Shown: positions 22,139 to 33,912 of the stretch, one piece after another
Numbering within the stretch: the first letter of the stretch is position 1
How the letters are laid out: every line of letters begins with the position of its first letter
Assembly (NCBI GenBank): GCA_910589415.1
Contig: OU342630.1
Coordinates: 17,145,867 to 17,209,866, forward strand
DNA length: 64,000 nt
Reading direction: 5' to 3'
Source of the DNA: Malachius bipustulatus
Lineage: Eukaryota > Arthropoda > Insecta > Coleoptera > Melyridae
Notes under the pieces: model-generated
What the model was told of the DNA's origin: nothing
What the model saw: the letters and a program-made list of their open reading frames with translations, nothing else
The model's database searches: none
Made by a program: the position numbers and the translations under genes

Positions 22139-23067
22139 AAATCAAAGAAAGTACAAATGTTTCTATACCACAGGATAGTACATGAAAAGTTAAAATAGGG
22201 ACATGTAAGCCGTTTTTCTCTATCTTGAACCGTTTTCGTTGTACAGGGCCTTGAACTTGAAAAATGACGATTTTCACTTGTTTATAACTCAAAAACTTCT
22301 GAATTTAAACACCAACTGTACAAGCCAATCTAATTTTTTCTTCTCAGACAATCTAAAAATGCAATAACATAGGAGCATTCTATATAAAAAAACATAACTT
22401 TGATATGTTTCATGCTTTTGGGACATCCTGTACATTATGAATATAATTTTAAAACATACCTCTGCCGGATCTCTATCCACTCCAAAAATAAAAAGATCCT
22501 AAAATCCAGAGACACGGCCATAATCTTCCGTGGCGTATACCGTGAATAACCCTGTATATTATGATCTTTCCATTTAGCACAAAAATTTTTTTTTCAAAAA
22601 CCCAATTAACCCATTCTGAGTTACAATTTACGTATTCTCAATTAAATTTAACTATGCTCAATTTCAATTAGCGTATTCTGAAATACATCTAACCGTTTCT
22701 CAATTACAACTGGAAAAGGCGTAGTTCAATTACTTTATCATTTAGGAATGCCCTAAGGTTCTCGCGCATCACACTGCATACTTGAGGTCCGTTGTCCGTT
22801 TCTGATTTAAGTGTATACGACTTAGCTTTACCGATGAAGTGTTTTGTCAATGGAGTTACACGCAATAATTACACATCTGAGAATCACAGTTGTGTACGAA
22901 CGAGTTGCTAGACGACGTTGTTGGAGATCACGACGATATGATCCGTGAGGGGTCCTGTTTCATGCAGTTTAGACATCCCCTGGGGACCACAAATGCCAAC
23001 TTTTCTATATTTTTTCTATTTAGAGGGAAAGTGTTGGAGGGAAACGAGTGAAAAATATTACTGTTAA
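22139..23067. repeat. Foldback remnants and an ATTCTCAATTA repeat
   Basis: 22140-22440 is a right-arm fragment of the 56776-type foldback. 22605-22735 carries short degenerate repeats around ATTCTCAATTA, shared with 29095-29258. No gene is seen between 22740 and 23067. Confidence 0.5.
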
Positions 23068-23659
23068 TAGCTAGGAATAGACGAAGCGATTTGTTGGTCG
23101 ATTTGATCGCCACGAGCAAACCCGGAAGATAAATCTCTTCGTCTGTGGTAACTCAGCGCGCCATGCCAAGAGCCATGCCAGCACCGTAGACGCCTCTGGC
23201 ACGGCGTGATAGCATTTTCTGCCATAAACGAACAGACTTTTCTGCCAAACTAGCGTGATACGCGATACGCTCACAGCAGCTCGTTTTCCATTTTTGTTAT
23301 TATTATTATACTTTGATATTATTATCAAATATTAATTAGCTTAAAAAGTAAAGGTAGGTACTTGGTACTTGCACTCTGAGTGTAAGCGTTAAAAAAAGAT
23401 TTTAGGCATGGCTCGCAACCTCTTGAAATTTTCTACAGATCACGAGCCACGCAAATCCGACCGATAAATCGTGTAGTTTCCCCATAAACGTACACATTTG
23501 CATGTGATGAGCCACTCCGACGGATAATTCGTTCGATTAGCGTGGACGTTTATGGTGTGACTTGAAAAATCTGTCGACGCTGCTCGCCACGAGCAAATCC
23601 ATCGGATTTGCTCGACGCATGCAAATCGGCCAGCAAATCGCTTCGTCTATTCCTAGCTA
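23068..23659. mobile_element. MITE, 592 bp, TAGCTAGGAATAG ends
   Basis: Left terminal repeat TAGCTAGGAATAGACGAAGC with about 35 further matched bases; inverse right end at 23618-23659. Repeated GCCACGAGCAAA and GATTTGC motifs occur inside. No coding frame is recognised. Confidence 0.75.
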
Positions 23660-23660
23660 A

Positions 23661-23874
23661 TAGCTAGGAATAGACGAAGCGATTTGCTGGCCGATTTGAT
23701 CGCCACGAGCAAACCTGGAAGATAAATCTCTTCGTCTGTGGTAACTCAGCGCGCCATGCCAAGAGCTATTCCAGCACCGTACACGCCTCTGGCACGGCTT
23801 GATAGTATTTTCTGCCATAAACGAACAGACTTTTCTGCCAGACTAGCGCGATACGCGATACGCTCACAGCTCAC
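23661..23874. mobile_element. Truncated second copy of the same MITE
   Basis: A 214-bp direct copy of the left part of 23068-23659, about 94% alike by eye, starting one base after it and cut off where module M1 begins. Confidence 0.75.
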
Positions 23875-23876
23875 TT

Positions 23877-24016
23877 TAGTGTATTTTTTAACAAAAAAAT
23901 ACACTATTGAGGACGACATCACTTTTCGAAAATCACCCAAACTCATCAAATGTCCACCGATCATGACCCCTGGATCACGAAAAAGTGGTTTTCCAAAATT
24001 CACCTGCCCACGATAT
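23877..24016 (+). repeat. Module M1, copy 3
   Basis: Direct copy of 6371-6506 with two or three changes, starting with the same hairpin and ending CCCACGATATATA. Confidence 0.75.
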
Positions 24017-24051
24017 ATACCGGGTGTCCCATTAGTATATATTATTAGGTA

Positions 24052-24906
24052 TACAGGGTGATTGATTGAAACGCCACATTAGAAAAAGTTCGACTTCCAA
24101 ATGATCTAGGAATCTGAAATTTGGAACTTAGGCAACATACCTAATAACGAGTCAAAATTAAATATTACCAAGATGGTAGAACATTTAAAATGGCGAAAGC
24201 AACGGCCATCTTTGTTTTTTTAAATGGGACACCCCATATATTATTGCATTTTCAGATCGTCTGAGAAAATGTAATAACAATGGTGCTTATAGTTGTATTT
24301 TAAATTGAGTAGGCCATGAGTTATAAACAAGTGAAAATCGTGATTTTCCAACTTTAAAGACATTTACCACGAAAACGGCTCATGATATCAGAAAACGGCT
24401 TACATGTCCCTATCTTAACTTTTCATCTGGTATCCTACTGTAGAGTTGAAATGTTTATACAGGGTGATGAAAAATCTGACAGTTTTCACCACCTTGTATA
24501 AAGATTTCAACTGCATATTTTTGGATGCCTTATAAAAAGTTAAGATAGGGACATGTAAGCCGTTTTCTGATATCTTAAGCCGTTTTCGTGATAAATGTCT
24601 TTAAAGTTGGAAAATCACGATTTTCACTTGTTTATAACTCATGGCCTACTCAATTTAAAATACAACTATAAGCACCATTGTTATTACATTTTCTCAGACG
24701 ATCTGAAAATGCAATAATATATGGGGTGTCCCATTTAAAAAAACAAAGATGGCCATTGCTTTCGCCATTTTTAATGTTCTGCCATCTTGGCAATATTTCC
24801 TTTTGACTCGTTATTAGGTATGTTGCCTAAGTTCCAAATTTCAGATTCCTAGATCATTTGGAAGTCGAACTTTTTCTAATGTGGCGTTTCAATCAATCAC
24901 CCTGTA
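24052..24906. repeat. Palindrome, 855 bp, ends TACAGGGTGATTG
   Basis: Arms of about 425 bp, highly similar, meet near 24485 where two inverse TACAGGGTGAT / CACCTTGTATA pieces face each other. Contains the ATGAGTTATAAACAAGTG and ACGGCTTACATGTCC blocks shared by the foldbacks at 19900, 32493, 55185 and 56776. No gene. Confidence 0.85.
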
Positions 24907-24929
24907 TATATATATATATTTATATAAAG

Positions 24930-25060
24930 AGCAGTGGTTATTGGGTGCTGAGTCAATAAAAAGGCCAAAGTTACATCAACTGTGTCTATGTTGCAAGCTT
25001 TCGGAGGAAACTGCCCCCCTTCATCAGGCTAGAAACAGTTCAGTTGTGGCACATGAGTTG
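24930..25060 (-). mobile_element. Penelope-like 3' fragment with a hammerhead-like motif
   Basis: On the minus strand it contains CCTGATGAAGG, then GGGG, a loop and CCTCCGAAAGC, followed by a tail ending in a TA microsatellite. CTGATGA, a G/C stem and GAAA appear in hammerhead order, with one extra A next to stem II and only two convincing stem I pairs. The tail wording resembles Penelope-like element ends known from invertebrates. No coding sequence. Medium-low confidence. Confidence 0.45.
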
Positions 25061-25187
25061 TTGTATAATTGAAGAATGTAATATTGGGTGTCATTATAAA
25101 ATGGATTAGAATTTAATTTAAAATAAGATGTTACATTATCAGACCACCCTTGTGTTAAAACTCGTCAAAATGGCGTGTTGTTATCGC

Positions 25188-27925
25188 CGGACCATTCAGG
25201 ACGGACCATTCAGGACGGACCATTCAGGAGGTGCTTCTTGGCCATCTGGAAGCATTGTTTCAGACTATTGATAGCATTCTGATGATGGGTGATTTCAACA
25301 TTCCTCAGTATAATGTTGTGTCAGACGGATTGAGTTCACTTTTAGATAATTTTTGCAGTTATTTCAATTTTAGGCAAATTAATAGTATTCACAACTGTGA
25401 TGATAGAATTTTGGATTTGGTTTTTACGAACAATGCACAGGCTTTTGTCTCGCATGATTCAGATTCGTTGGTGCGAGAGGACCCGTATCATCCGGCCTTG
25501 TCAATTTTGGTAGAATTAAGATGCTCTTTACCAAGAAAATTCACCTGGAATCCGAACTCTGATAGGTTCAATTTTAGGAAGGCCAATTTTGTTGCTTTAT
25601 ACAATGAAATGCTGCATATTGATTGGTCTCTATTACGCAATATGTCTGATGTTAACCAGACATGTGACAGATTTTATGATATATTATATACTGTTATTGG
25701 CAGACATGTGCCTCTCTTACAGATAAAAAAACGTAATTATCCACCATGGTTCAACAGGGAAATTATAGCCAATTTACGCACTAAGCATTTGGCTCTTAAA
25801 CACTGGAGAAGACATAAACTACCACAATTTATGGACACATACAAAGAGTTGCGCGCTCTGGTGAAAAGGCAGATAAGTATTGCATATAAATTATATTTAG
25901 GTCAAGTTCAGGAGGCAATAGTATCTGATCCCAAGAAGCTATTTTCATTTATTAACAGCAAAAGAGGTGTTACTAGGATACCTGGTAGGATGCATTATGG
26001 TGATGTTTCTCTTGATAACTCGCAGGATATTGTCAATACTTTCGCCATATTTTTCAAATCCACTTTCCTGGTATCTTCTCAAAGAGACAGAGTTAAAAAT
26101 TCTTTTGGCGAGGTTAATCTGCCATCTTTTAGCATAGCATCTATTACAAGGGAAGACATACGAAGTGCCTGTAAAAAGATCAAGCCCAATATGACATCAG
26201 GTCATGATCAGATTCCTGGTTTCTTCGTTAGGGATTGTGTAGAGGTTTTGATTGAACCATTGCTTATTGTTTTCAATTTATGTTTGGAAAACAACACATT
26301 TCCGGATCATTGGAAGATCGCGAAAGTTTACCCTGTGTTTAAGAGTGGCGATAAACAAAATGTTCCTGATTACAGGCCTGTATCACTTTTGTCAGTATTT
26401 TCAAAGGTGTTCGAGGTGATTCTGCAAAGATTTATCTTTAACCATGTTAGATGCTATATCTCCCAGCACCAGCATGGATTCTTTGAAGGCAGGTCCACCT
26501 TGACAAATTTAACGCAATTTACTCAATCCGCATTAGAGATTGTAGACGGCAGGGGCCAATTAGATACGATATATACGGATTTTGCAAAAGCATTCGATAG
26601 GATTGATCATAACATTATTTTAAAGAAGTTAGAGGCATTCGGGTTTTGTAGTGATCTTGTGGTCTTCTTTGAATCATATCTTATTGACAGACAACTCTAT
26701 GTAACTTATAATGGTTATAGCTCACCGCGTTACTTCCACTTCCACTACTTCCACTTCCGGTGTTCCCCAAGGATCTAACCTTGGCCCTCTGCTGTTTCTT
26801 ATTTTTATTAACGATCTCCAGGACGTAATCTCAAGTGATATATTGATGTTTGCGGACGATGTTAAGATTTTCCGCGCCGTGGGTTCCCTTGAGGATGCCG
26901 AGATGCTCCAGAAAGACCTCGGAGTTTAAACAGCTGGTGTAATAGCAACAATTTATCACTTAATTTCGACAAGTGTAAGGTAATCACTTATACGCGCATA
27001 AAGAATCCTATTGTCTACTCTTATGGTATTGGAGAAAACATTATTGAGCGGAACTTGTCCACCAAAGATCTTGGTGTATATTTTGACAGTGAATTATCTT
27101 TCGCACAACACATAGAAGCGACTTCAAACTCTTCTCTCAGAATGTTGGGCTTTGTATTAAGAAACACTAGATCATTTGATAGTATTCATTGCATGATTAC
27201 TTTATATAATACATTTGTTAGAACTAGGCTGGAATACGCTATGCTGATCTGGTTTCCATTTTATAATAGACAGATTACATTGTTGGAATCGATTCAACGG
27301 AGATTTTTGAAGGCACTTTGGCTGAGGAAGTTTGGCGAGTATCCTCATCAGGGGTTCCCTCATCTGACATTGTTGCAGACATTTAATTTTAAAGCACTAC
27401 ATGAAAGACACAGATGCAGCTGCTTAATATTTCTATTTAAATTAATTCATGGCCAGGTTGATTCAAATTGGTTGATCGGTGAGCTCAAATTTTGCATTCC
27501 ACGCACTGGTATTCGTACTCCACAGGCATTCGTTTTATCGACACCCAGGACGAATCTCCTGGTCAGGTCGCCCATTTTCAGAATGTGTTCATGGTTCAAT
27601 GAGATCAGTGACGAGTGCGACATTTTCCACATGTCAATAAGCGCTTTCAAACAAGTGTTGGATTCATAGCTGACAGGGTTGAAGGGGGTTTGTAGTTGGG
27701 GGGGACCAATCCTTGTGTTGTTCTTCATTTTTTTCTGTATTTTTTTTTTCTTCTCATATTATGTTATAAGGCAGAGTATTGTTGAAACTTATAAATTTTG
27801 ATGTTTATAATATCATTATAATTGTTCTCTAGTGATATAAGATATAATACATAATACTGTTGTTGTATTTTCAAATGTTATTTTGTCCTGTAAATGGATT
27901 TTTTCAATCTGTTGGGCAATAAAGT

Positions 27926-27968
<43 letters not shown>
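25188..27968 (+). pseudogene. 5'-truncated non-LTR retrotransposon, largely intact
   Basis: The main frame 25231-26778 has the C-terminal part of the endonuclease (MGDFNIPQ, RILDLVFTN, DPYHPAL). Reverse transcriptase follows (SGHDQIPGFF, DYRPVSLLS, QHGFFEGRSTL, YTDFAKAFDRIDH). A frameshift near 26750, at a CTTCCAC duplication, leads into GVPQGSNLGPLLFLIFIND and FADDVKIF. A second frameshift near 26930 precedes the C-terminal domain (27055-27669). The listed start at 25231 is GTG and not a true initiation site; the frame was longer upstream. A 14-bp unit (CGGACCATTCAGGA) is repeated three times at 25188-25229. The 3' end has AATAAA (27920-27925) and a TTA repeat tail (27929-27968), as in I/Jockey-type LINEs. 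Two frameshifts make it dead. Confidence 0.9.
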
Positions 27969-27973
<5 letters not shown>

Positions 27974-28439
27974 GGTTTTCAAAATTTAAAATCAACAAGT
28001 ACAAAGGACATCCTGGCTGTATAAATACCTGTATAAATGTCTGTATTTTCTGATTCTGAATAATTATACTTCTGCTTCTGACATGTTATTTTTGCAGTTA
28101 TATTACAGACCATTTAATGAAATCAAAAAACTTTCATCTTATTTGTTTATTATGTTATTTGTTATTGTTCAGCCACTTTTGTCATCACTGAAAGGGAGGG
28201 GGCATTACATTTTCGAAGCGGAATTTTTTAATGAAAAATACTCATTTGCCACTCTTCTTTGAACATTTTACGTATAAGCATTGTTATTATGTGTTATTAA
28301 ATGTTACGTGAGTTGGGATACGTTACATAATGTGTTCTTGTTGGAACCATAATGGAAAACATTTTTGTTATTGATTTTAAGAGAAAAAGTTATTCTTCGT
28401 AAAAAGTGATGGTCCAAAACCTAAAACAATCAGACATAA
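27969..28439. other. Gene-free AT-rich stretch
   Basis: No frame, RNA gene or repeat partner was recognised between the two LINE remnants. Confidence 0.4.
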
Positions 28440-28975
28440 TTTTTTTTTAAACTGATGGCGGTTTCAGATTGGAGAGCTCACGCAGACAAAAACAGTTGCA
28501 GGCATTTGGTTTGTGTATTCTACGGCCGAATATTATTGTTGCCCAATCTGCATGAATAGAGCTCATGTCCATAAAATAGATTGTGAATTTAACACCACTA
28601 TGCGAGTTATTACTGGTTGTATTAGTCAACTCCAACACCTTGGCTGCTGGTAATTTCAAACATTACACCATCAAGAATCAGAAGACAAATAGCAGCTGAG
28701 CGATAATTCGAGAAATACACACCCAAATTTCCAATCTGGCAAGATCTTCAGAATCCTCCTACGACAAGACTGAAATCTCGAAGTCCATTTTGGCAACAAA
28801 ATCATGAGACCTCTTCCCCACTGGATTCTTAAAAAAGGCAATGGAGAGTTTCGAATGTTTTCAATCATCGTCTTATCCAAGAACTGACCATGGACGTTGT
28901 AACTCAATTTTATTGAAATGGACGGCAGTTCCAAGTTCAAATCCAAGTTCCTGCCCAGGTTTCCACTGGGTTACA
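28440..28975 (+). pseudogene. LINE polymerase C-terminal remnant
   Basis: In one plus-strand frame the piece around 28535-28630 reads AEYYCCPICMNRAH and NTTMRVITGC, the consensus of the region after reverse transcriptase in some non-LTR elements (AEYCAPVW...TMRxITG). Stops and shifts follow. The minus-strand frames at 28447-28946 are shadows. It ends at a degraded foldback end (GAGCTGGGACATCCTGTA, 28991-29008). Confidence 0.6.
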
Positions 28976-29300
28976 GAGACCGCTTCGAATGAGCTGGGAC
29001 ATCCTGTACCTAGATAAGTTTTTATAGCTGAATATGTTAATATTTCTTTGTTGTAAAGATTTTATAACTACATACTTTCATTAACATTTGACCTGCTCTC
29101 AATTACATATATGACGCATTGTTACTTACATTTTGATGATTCTCAATTAGAAAGTAACGCATTCTGAATTACATTTTGACTATTCTCAAATAAATTAACT
29201 CATTCTGAAATACATCTAATCGTTTCTCAATTACAACTGAAAAAGGTGTAGTTCGGTGTGGTAGATTAATATAAAAAAAATTCTTAAACCGATTAAAATA
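28976..29300. repeat. Foldback end and ATTCTCAATTA repeat
   Basis: 28976-29008 is the right tip of the 56776-type foldback. 29095-29258 carries degenerate repeats of ATTCTCAATTA/CATTCTGAATTA matching 22605-22735. Confidence 0.5.
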
Positions 29301-29301
29301 T

Positions 29302-29307
29302 TTTATT
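29302..29307 (-). terminator. Poly(A) signal of the TIL gene
   Basis: AATAAA on the minus strand, 37 bases after the stop codon of the TIL gene. Confidence 0.7.
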
Positions 29308-29343
29308 TTAAGTTTTAACGAATTGCTTTCAATCATGTTGACG

Positions 29344-32099
29344 TTATTCTCGACGATTATTCACTGCCCTCAGGAGGCAGAGGTGAGGCGTGATGCATTC
29401 ATCTGAGAAGTTGTCCCTAACAAGTCCAGGAGCGCAGACGCACCCATCCTTGCAGTCGCATTCCCTGATTCCAAGCATATCGTAGCACGTGGGAGGACAG
29501 CCTATAACACCACATGTCTGGAAGACCTCGTTAGGTGGACATTCTTTCGGGACTTCTCCTACAAGTATCAGATGAAAAATTAAAGCAATATTGACAAAGT
29601 GAAGTCTGAAAATTTGCTATTAGATAATAAAAAAACGTCCATTTATTACGTTTTTATTTTTATTTCTTTTATACTTTTTTGGTAACTTCAAAGTGCTAGA
29701 ACGACACCATCGAATAATCTAACGGGCCAGAACGTATCTGGCGTGTCCCTACCTTACTTAACTTTTCATGTTGTATCATACTATATAATGTGCTTTAAAT
29801 TTTTATACAGGATGATGAAAGATCTGATCATTTTCATCATCCTGTCCAGTATTAATAAATTTAAGCCACATATCTAGTACATAAGATACCACGCACTCCT
29901 TTCAAAATGAAAAATTGCAATGTTAACTTGTTTAAAATTCACAAACTACCTACTCAATTTACCCTACTTCTGCAAAAACCATTCTAATTGCATTTTCTCA
30001 AGAAGTATGAAGATACGATAATATACAGGGTGTCCTATCGAAAAAAAAATAGATACTGTCATCATTACTTCAAAACCTTATTACACCCCAATACAATACA
30101 AATTTCTTTATTGTACTTGAATTACAACAGTCATTGCTTAGTACAACAGCGTTATTACAGAAATAATAAAAACAAAAACAAAGACAAACAAGTAAAAATT
30201 AAAAACGCACAGTCAACATAACACCGGCAACAGTGAGAGTCGAGACGCGCAGAGACACTAAAGACATCAGGTCTCAATTATTTAGGTATGGTTCCAACTC
30301 TATGATAAGGATGGATCAAGGCTGAGGGTTTTAGATATTTTAATATCAGACTGCAGGTAGGGATGGGAGGTTGAAGGACGGTATATCAGAGGTAGTGTAT
30401 GGTTCCAATTCCGTGAGGTGTTTCCGGAGATACGCCCTATACGCTGAGAGCCCAACAGTTGCAGGATCTATTTTGAAATGGTTCAGGTATTTGATAGATG
30501 CGTACGTGAATGTTATTTCTGAAGACGACAGATGGTGTGCAGGAGGTTTGAACAAATTGAATATGGTACTGTAGTGATGGGTGAATCGGAAAGGTAAAAG
30601 TTTATCCTGATTTTTGTGGATCAGTTTGAGTAGAGAAAAGACGTACAAAGCAGGCACGGTAAGAAGTCCAAGCCGCCTGAAATGACCTCTGCATGACTGC
30701 TGCACTGACAAGCCTGCCAGGATCCTAATCGCTCGCTTTTGAAGAAGAGAAACCCTTCGGAGAGATCTCTCAGATCCACCCCAGACGGCCCGCTCATATA
30801 GTTAATGTGGCTGATGAAATGCTCATAATAAGCATAGAGAAGAACCTCAGGAGACACCGTGTGCTGATGGCGTCTGAGAAGGAAGCAGACACTAGCAAGG
30901 CGACGGCACAAATGATCTGTGTGAGCCGACCAGTTTAGGTTCTGGTCGATGTGGAAGCCCAAAAACTCCACGACAACCTTCGGCTCGATCAAGGCACCGT
31001 CGGTGGGTACGGAGGGTAACGGAGGAAGACGTGATCGGCTAGAGTGAAAATCAATCATCTCAGTTTTGTATAAGTTGAGTTTTAGTTTATTATTGACCCT
31101 GAGCCATAAACTTGCTCTTTTCAACGGAAGTTGAACGGCATCATCTATCAGACTAGGAAGGTCGCCTGGTTTTATCCTAATAAGAATTGTTGTATCATCA
31201 GCATAGTTACCACAGAGTGAATTAGGGGAGGTAATTTTGGGGCCCAGGTCGTTAATGAAGATAAGGAAAAGAAGTGGACCCCCCATAGTGAAAATGGATA
31301 CTGAACCGTCTCTGTCTGTGAAAATTAAAAAATGCCTAGGGTAGAAATTATCTTGGGGGTTTTGCATGATTTCAACACATTCGAATTTATACAGACACCG
31401 GCTACTAGCGTGATGTTAGCGTAACCAAATTATATACCCGACTAAAAGTTGCAAGTGCGCATTAACTAGCTTAAACAAGCTACCTACTTTCAAAACTAGG
31501 GTAATGTATTCCAAATAACAAATTTGCAGATTGCTGCTTGCCACTCTGACCGGGAGGGGTGAAAATTGTAACTAATTAATAAAAACTAATATTGCATGTT
31601 GAAGTGGTAGCCTGTATGTGTAAGGAGTGACATGATTGGAGTACCATGAACTAAACAGTACTAAAAGTAGAGATTAGAATCATGCTTACACCGTACGAAT
31701 ACTGCGAGTTTTTATTACACAGGAAAAATGTACGAAAAGGTGTACGATTATATTATGTTGAATACTGAACGTTTAATAAATAATAATTGTTAGGCTCTAT
31801 ATCAATGAGTTACGACCATATATGTAGGTATACATACTTTTAATAGTTAATATTGTTTCAAACAATCCAATTGAAACAATTTACCATAGGAGCTATTAAT
31901 TGCAATTCGCCTATGTATACAGACTCAGTACTCACACGGTATATATATATATATATATATATTAGGTCAAAACCAAAGAAGATTTTATATCATCAATAAT
32001 ATTTAATATAGCAGTTGCGTTTAACAAAAACTTACCAGTAGAAATGCCAACGCAAATGAAGGAGAAATACAGAACTACAACAGCAATCATAAATGACAT
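29344..32099 (-). CDS. Secreted TIL-domain (ten-cysteine) protease-inhibitor-like protein, two exons
   Basis: Exon 1 (32099-32036) encodes a 21-residue signal peptide (MSFMIAVVVLYFS...) and ends in a GTAAG donor. Exon 2 (29558-29344) follows a TTGTAG acceptor and gives the rest, joined in phase 1; total 92 residues. Exon 2 has ten cysteines at about 28, 37, 42, 46, 55, 57, 61, 63, 76 and 82, with ECPPNEVF at the start and a CVC pair, the trypsin-inhibitor-like (TIL) pattern. TIL proteins are secreted and many inhibit serine proteases. Cysteines five and six are separated by a single residue, whereas in inhibitors such as the honeybee chymotrypsin inhibitor the reactive loop has three, so inhibition of a protease is uncertain. 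A TATA box and poly(A) signal frame the gene. The intron (29559-32035) contains a LINE fragment in the same orientation. Too short and split to show as one long frame. Confidence 0.9.
30086..31372 (-). pseudogene. LINE fragment in the TIL intron
   Basis: Minus-strand frames 31367-30621 and 30711-30346 give reverse transcriptase from GPLLFLIFINDL and YADDTTIL to the C-terminal domain (VVVEFLGFHID, the LNW...H thumb region), with a frameshift around 30700. The 3' UTR ends with AATAAA (minus strand, near 30100) and TTGTA repeats at about 30086. It is 5'-truncated at ~31372. Jockey-like by motif. A separate family from 25188-27968 and 17393-19640. Confidence 0.8.
31373..32035. other. Rest of the TIL intron
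   Basis: AT-rich intron DNA with a TA microsatellite at 31939-31962. No exon-like frame or repeat partner was seen. Confidence 0.4.
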
Positions 32100-32177
32100 T
32101 TTTAAAGAGCTGGTTTATTGCTGGTTAAGACTTTGAAGTGTGAAATAATATTGATGATGGCGAAAATGCGAATGGGT

Positions 32178-32185
32178 TATTTATA
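32178..32185 (-). promoter_or_regulatory. TATA box of the TIL gene
   Basis: TATAAATA on the minus strand, 79 bases before the start codon; a plausible initiator (CATCATCAA) lies about 30 bases downstream near 32147. Fits a strongly regulated secreted-protein promoter. Confidence 0.65.
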
Positions 32186-32901
32186 TTAGGTACCACTTAT
32201 TGCCAGAATTTGTTATATCTACCTATAACACAATATTTATGAATAACTTACTGCAAAAATTATTTCTGCGTTGTTTTATCTTTCTTTTCGAAACGCTTTT
32301 AAGTGATAAATATCATAATTTATTCTCTACTTGTATCAAAATTTTGCATTCTTAGGAGATAGTTTTAATAACAAAGTTTAACGAATACGTTATAGCCGAC
32401 TTATTATAATATTATGCCGGGTGTTTCATTGACCGACGCACATAGGGATTTCATGATAAAAACAGGATTGAATTATTGTACTAAATGTACTATACAGGGT
32501 GTCCCAGCTCATTCGAAGCGGTCTCTGTAGGACAAACGATGGATTTTTTCAAAGAAAATTTTGCAAATTCAAGTACAGAATCACAATGGCCATAATTTAA
32601 AATTATTTTGGAGTATACAGAGTGACCCATACGACAGTGCATATCAAAGTTATGTTTTTTTAAATGGAAGTGCTCCTATGTTATTGCATTTTTTGATTGT
32701 CTGAGAAGAGAAAATAAGATTGGCTTTTACAGTTGGTGTTTAAATTCAAAAGTTTTTGAGTTATAAACAAGTGAAAATCGTCATTTTTCAAGTTCAAGGC
32801 CCTGTACAACGAAAACGGCTGAAGATAGAGGAAAACGGCTTACATGTCCCTATTTTACTTTTTCATGTACCTACTATCCTATGATGTAGATGAAATGTCT
32901 A

Positions 32902-33757
32902 TACAGGGTGAGGCGCGAGAACCTTAGGGCATTTTTATATGGAGAAGTCCTGGGAGTAGAAGTCTAAAAATTTGTACGTGTATGATTTCGGTTTTGCCGA
33001 GCTGAACTAAAATATTCACAACCCCTCACCATTTCCGGTTATACCGGAAGTTGCCATCAACTTTCTTATTTTAAATAGGATACCCTGTTTATTTTTATAT
33101 TTTCAGATTGTCTGAAAAAATTCAATAAAAATGGGGTTTACAGTTCAAAATTGTACCGAGTGGTTTATGAGTTATAAACAAATGAAAATCGCAATTTTCC
33201 ATTTTCAAAGCAGCTTAGGTCGAAAACGGGTCAAGATATCGGAAAACGGCTTACATGTCCCTATCTTAACTTTTCACGTAGTATCCTACGGTGCTGATGA
33301 AATTTGTATACAAAGTGATGAAAAATCAGCGATTTAAAAAAAAATTAATAAATTTTTTTTTGTAGGTACTCTAGCGTAGTATACAAAAAGTAAGGATAGG
33401 GACATGTAAGCCGTTTTCCGATATCTTGGCCCGTTTTCAAGCTAAGCTGCCTTGAAAATGGAAAATTGCAATTTTCATTTCTTTATAACTCATAAATTGG
33501 TCGTTACAAATTTGAACTGTAAACATCATTTTTATTACTTTTTTTCATGCAATCTGAAGATGTAATAATATACAGGGTGTACCATTTAAAAAAGGAAAAA
33601 TATGGCAACTTCCGGTATAACCGGAAGTGGTGTGGGGTTGTGAATATTTTAGTTCAGCTCGTCAAAACCGAAATTATACACGCACAAATTTTTAGACTTC
33701 TACTCCCAGGACTTCTCCATATAAAAATGCCCTAAGGTTCTCGCGCCTCACCCTGTA
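32902..33757. repeat. Nested foldback, ends TACAGGGTGAGGCGCGAG
   Basis: 856 bp, arms of about 400 bp, inverse ends at 32902 and 33757. Carries ACTTCCGG...CCGGAAGT on each side and the ATGAGTTATAAACAAATG block. A diverged relative lies at 13760-14110. Confidence 0.8.
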
Positions 33758-33912
33758 CAGGCTGATAAAAAATTTGAAAAATTCTGAGATTTCTTCACGC
33801 GTCAACTAATAAAAAAATTAAAGAAAGTACAAATGTTTCTATACCCAAGGATAGTACATAAAAAGTTAAAATTGGGACATGTAAGCCGTATCTTCAGCCG
33901 TTTTCGTTGTAC

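Noticed and set aside
27931..27967. TTA repeat as an independent microsatellite
   Set aside because: It directly follows the poly(A) signal of the LINE and is best read as its 3' tail.
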